A DNA stretch of 38,918 nucleotides from an uncultured Nitrosomonadales bacterium. Its GTDB lineage: Bacteria > Pseudomonadota > Gammaproteobacteria > Burkholderiales > Gallionellaceae. Positions 38,783 to 38,918 of this stretch are shown piece after piece (positions within the stretch are counted from its first letter, which is position 1; the number at the start of each line of letters is the position of its first letter). The DNA lies in contig CAIOSY010000052.1 of the NCBI GenBank assembly GCA_903861075.1, forward strand, positions 1-38,918, read 5' to 3'. The position numbers and the translations under genes were made by a program. Below the pieces are notes generated by a model. It ran no database searches. It had not been told where the DNA came from and worked only from the letters and a program-made list of their open reading frames with translations.

Positions 38783-38918
38783 GTCCGCGCGAAACCCGAC
38801 GTTGTTGTTCGAGTTGCCGCGCACATTGTTGAGATTCAACGCCCACACCCCGGCGGTCGTCCCGTTGTCCCAATTGAACGCCGCGATCGGGCACATGTTA
38901 AGACGCCTCCCGTTTATC
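38778..38918. repeat. Terminal direct repeat, right copy (circle overlap)
   Basis: Exact copy of 1-141. Removing one copy gives a 38,777-bp circle in which the minus-strand order is target gene, avd, TR, spacer, RT. Confidence 0.95.
38783..38899 (-). repeat. DGR template repeat (TR)
   Basis: Aligns without gaps to the variable repeat at 561-677 (TR base n of the left copy, 6-122, corresponds to VR base n+555). Over this span there are 13 mismatches. Eleven fall at adenines of the minus-strand TR, and the other two are C to G and G to T. Adenine-directed mismatch is the hallmark of DGR mutagenic retrohoming. The TR begins at the stop codon of avd and lies 5' of the RT gene, the usual position. 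It has 26 template adenines, many in AAC or AAT codons when read in the target frame, which maximises possible amino-acid outcomes. Confidence 0.95.

Noticed and set aside
1-38918. CRISPR arrays, insertion sequences, rRNA
   Set aside because: No spaced direct-repeat arrays with unique spacers, no transposase-like ORFs and no rRNA-like sequence were seen.

Overview
The window is a complete, circular genome of a temperate, lambda-like siphovirus of a Gram-negative host. Bases 1-141 recur exactly at 38778-38918, so the unique circle is 38,777 bp. The repeat length looks like an assembler k-mer overlap rather than a packaged terminal repeat. A Gram-negative host follows from the nested Rz/Rz1 spanin pair. 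The attP core matches the 3' end of a bacterial tRNA, probably tRNA-Leu. A betaproteobacterial host is my guess from gene flavour and is not proven.

Layout. (1) Minus-strand late operon, 16959 down to 2682: ParB-N/DNA methyltransferase, terminase small and large subunits, a Mor-like activator, a short head protein, portal, a ClpP-protease/major-capsid fusion, decoration protein, head-tail joining and terminator proteins, tail tube, the G/GT chaperone pair with an A AAA AAC frameshift site, tape measure and a minor tail protein. (2) A complete diversity-generating retroelement (DGR) spanning the circle junction: a target tail protein with a C-terminal variable repeat (549-2672), Avd (121-531), the template repeat (6-122, copied at 38783-38899) and the reverse transcriptase (37596-38645). 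(3) Further minus-strand tail genes (37693 down to 32262: a DUF1833-like protein, an NlpC/P60-like protein, and the tip protein J with a poly-glycine end), then lysis genes (32265 down to 29776: holin-like protein, membrane-anchored transglycosylase, Rz and embedded Rz1). (4) Plus-strand integrase preceded by a well-formed attP with five CACGACA arm-type repeats.

The control and early region lies at 16960-28566. A minus-strand arm carries a Cro/YdaS-like protein; further on, a separate operon holds a CII-like regulator, a gp10-like protein and a primase-helicase, and ends in a striking inverted iteron array (candidate origin). A plus-strand repressor is followed by an AT-rich moron with a lipoprotein. 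Beyond a terminator, a strong promoter under a perfect palindromic operator drives a long chain of small, ATGA-coupled early genes. The same operator geometry occurs at the repressor/Cro divergent promoter.

The early operon also holds two structured RNAs. One at 26733-26802 has the architecture of the phage C4/P4-CI antisense immunity RNAs. The other, at 23754-23878, is a three-way junction closed by a 17-bp stem that I do not recognise. It lies directly upstream of the first of two paralogous DUF1566-like (C-lectin-fold-like) genes. The operon also carries a stand-alone C-terminal piece of a second reverse transcriptase, abutting an HNH endonuclease gene. The DUF1566-like pair, the unknown RNA and the RT fragment may be the remains of a second RT-associated cassette; this is inference.
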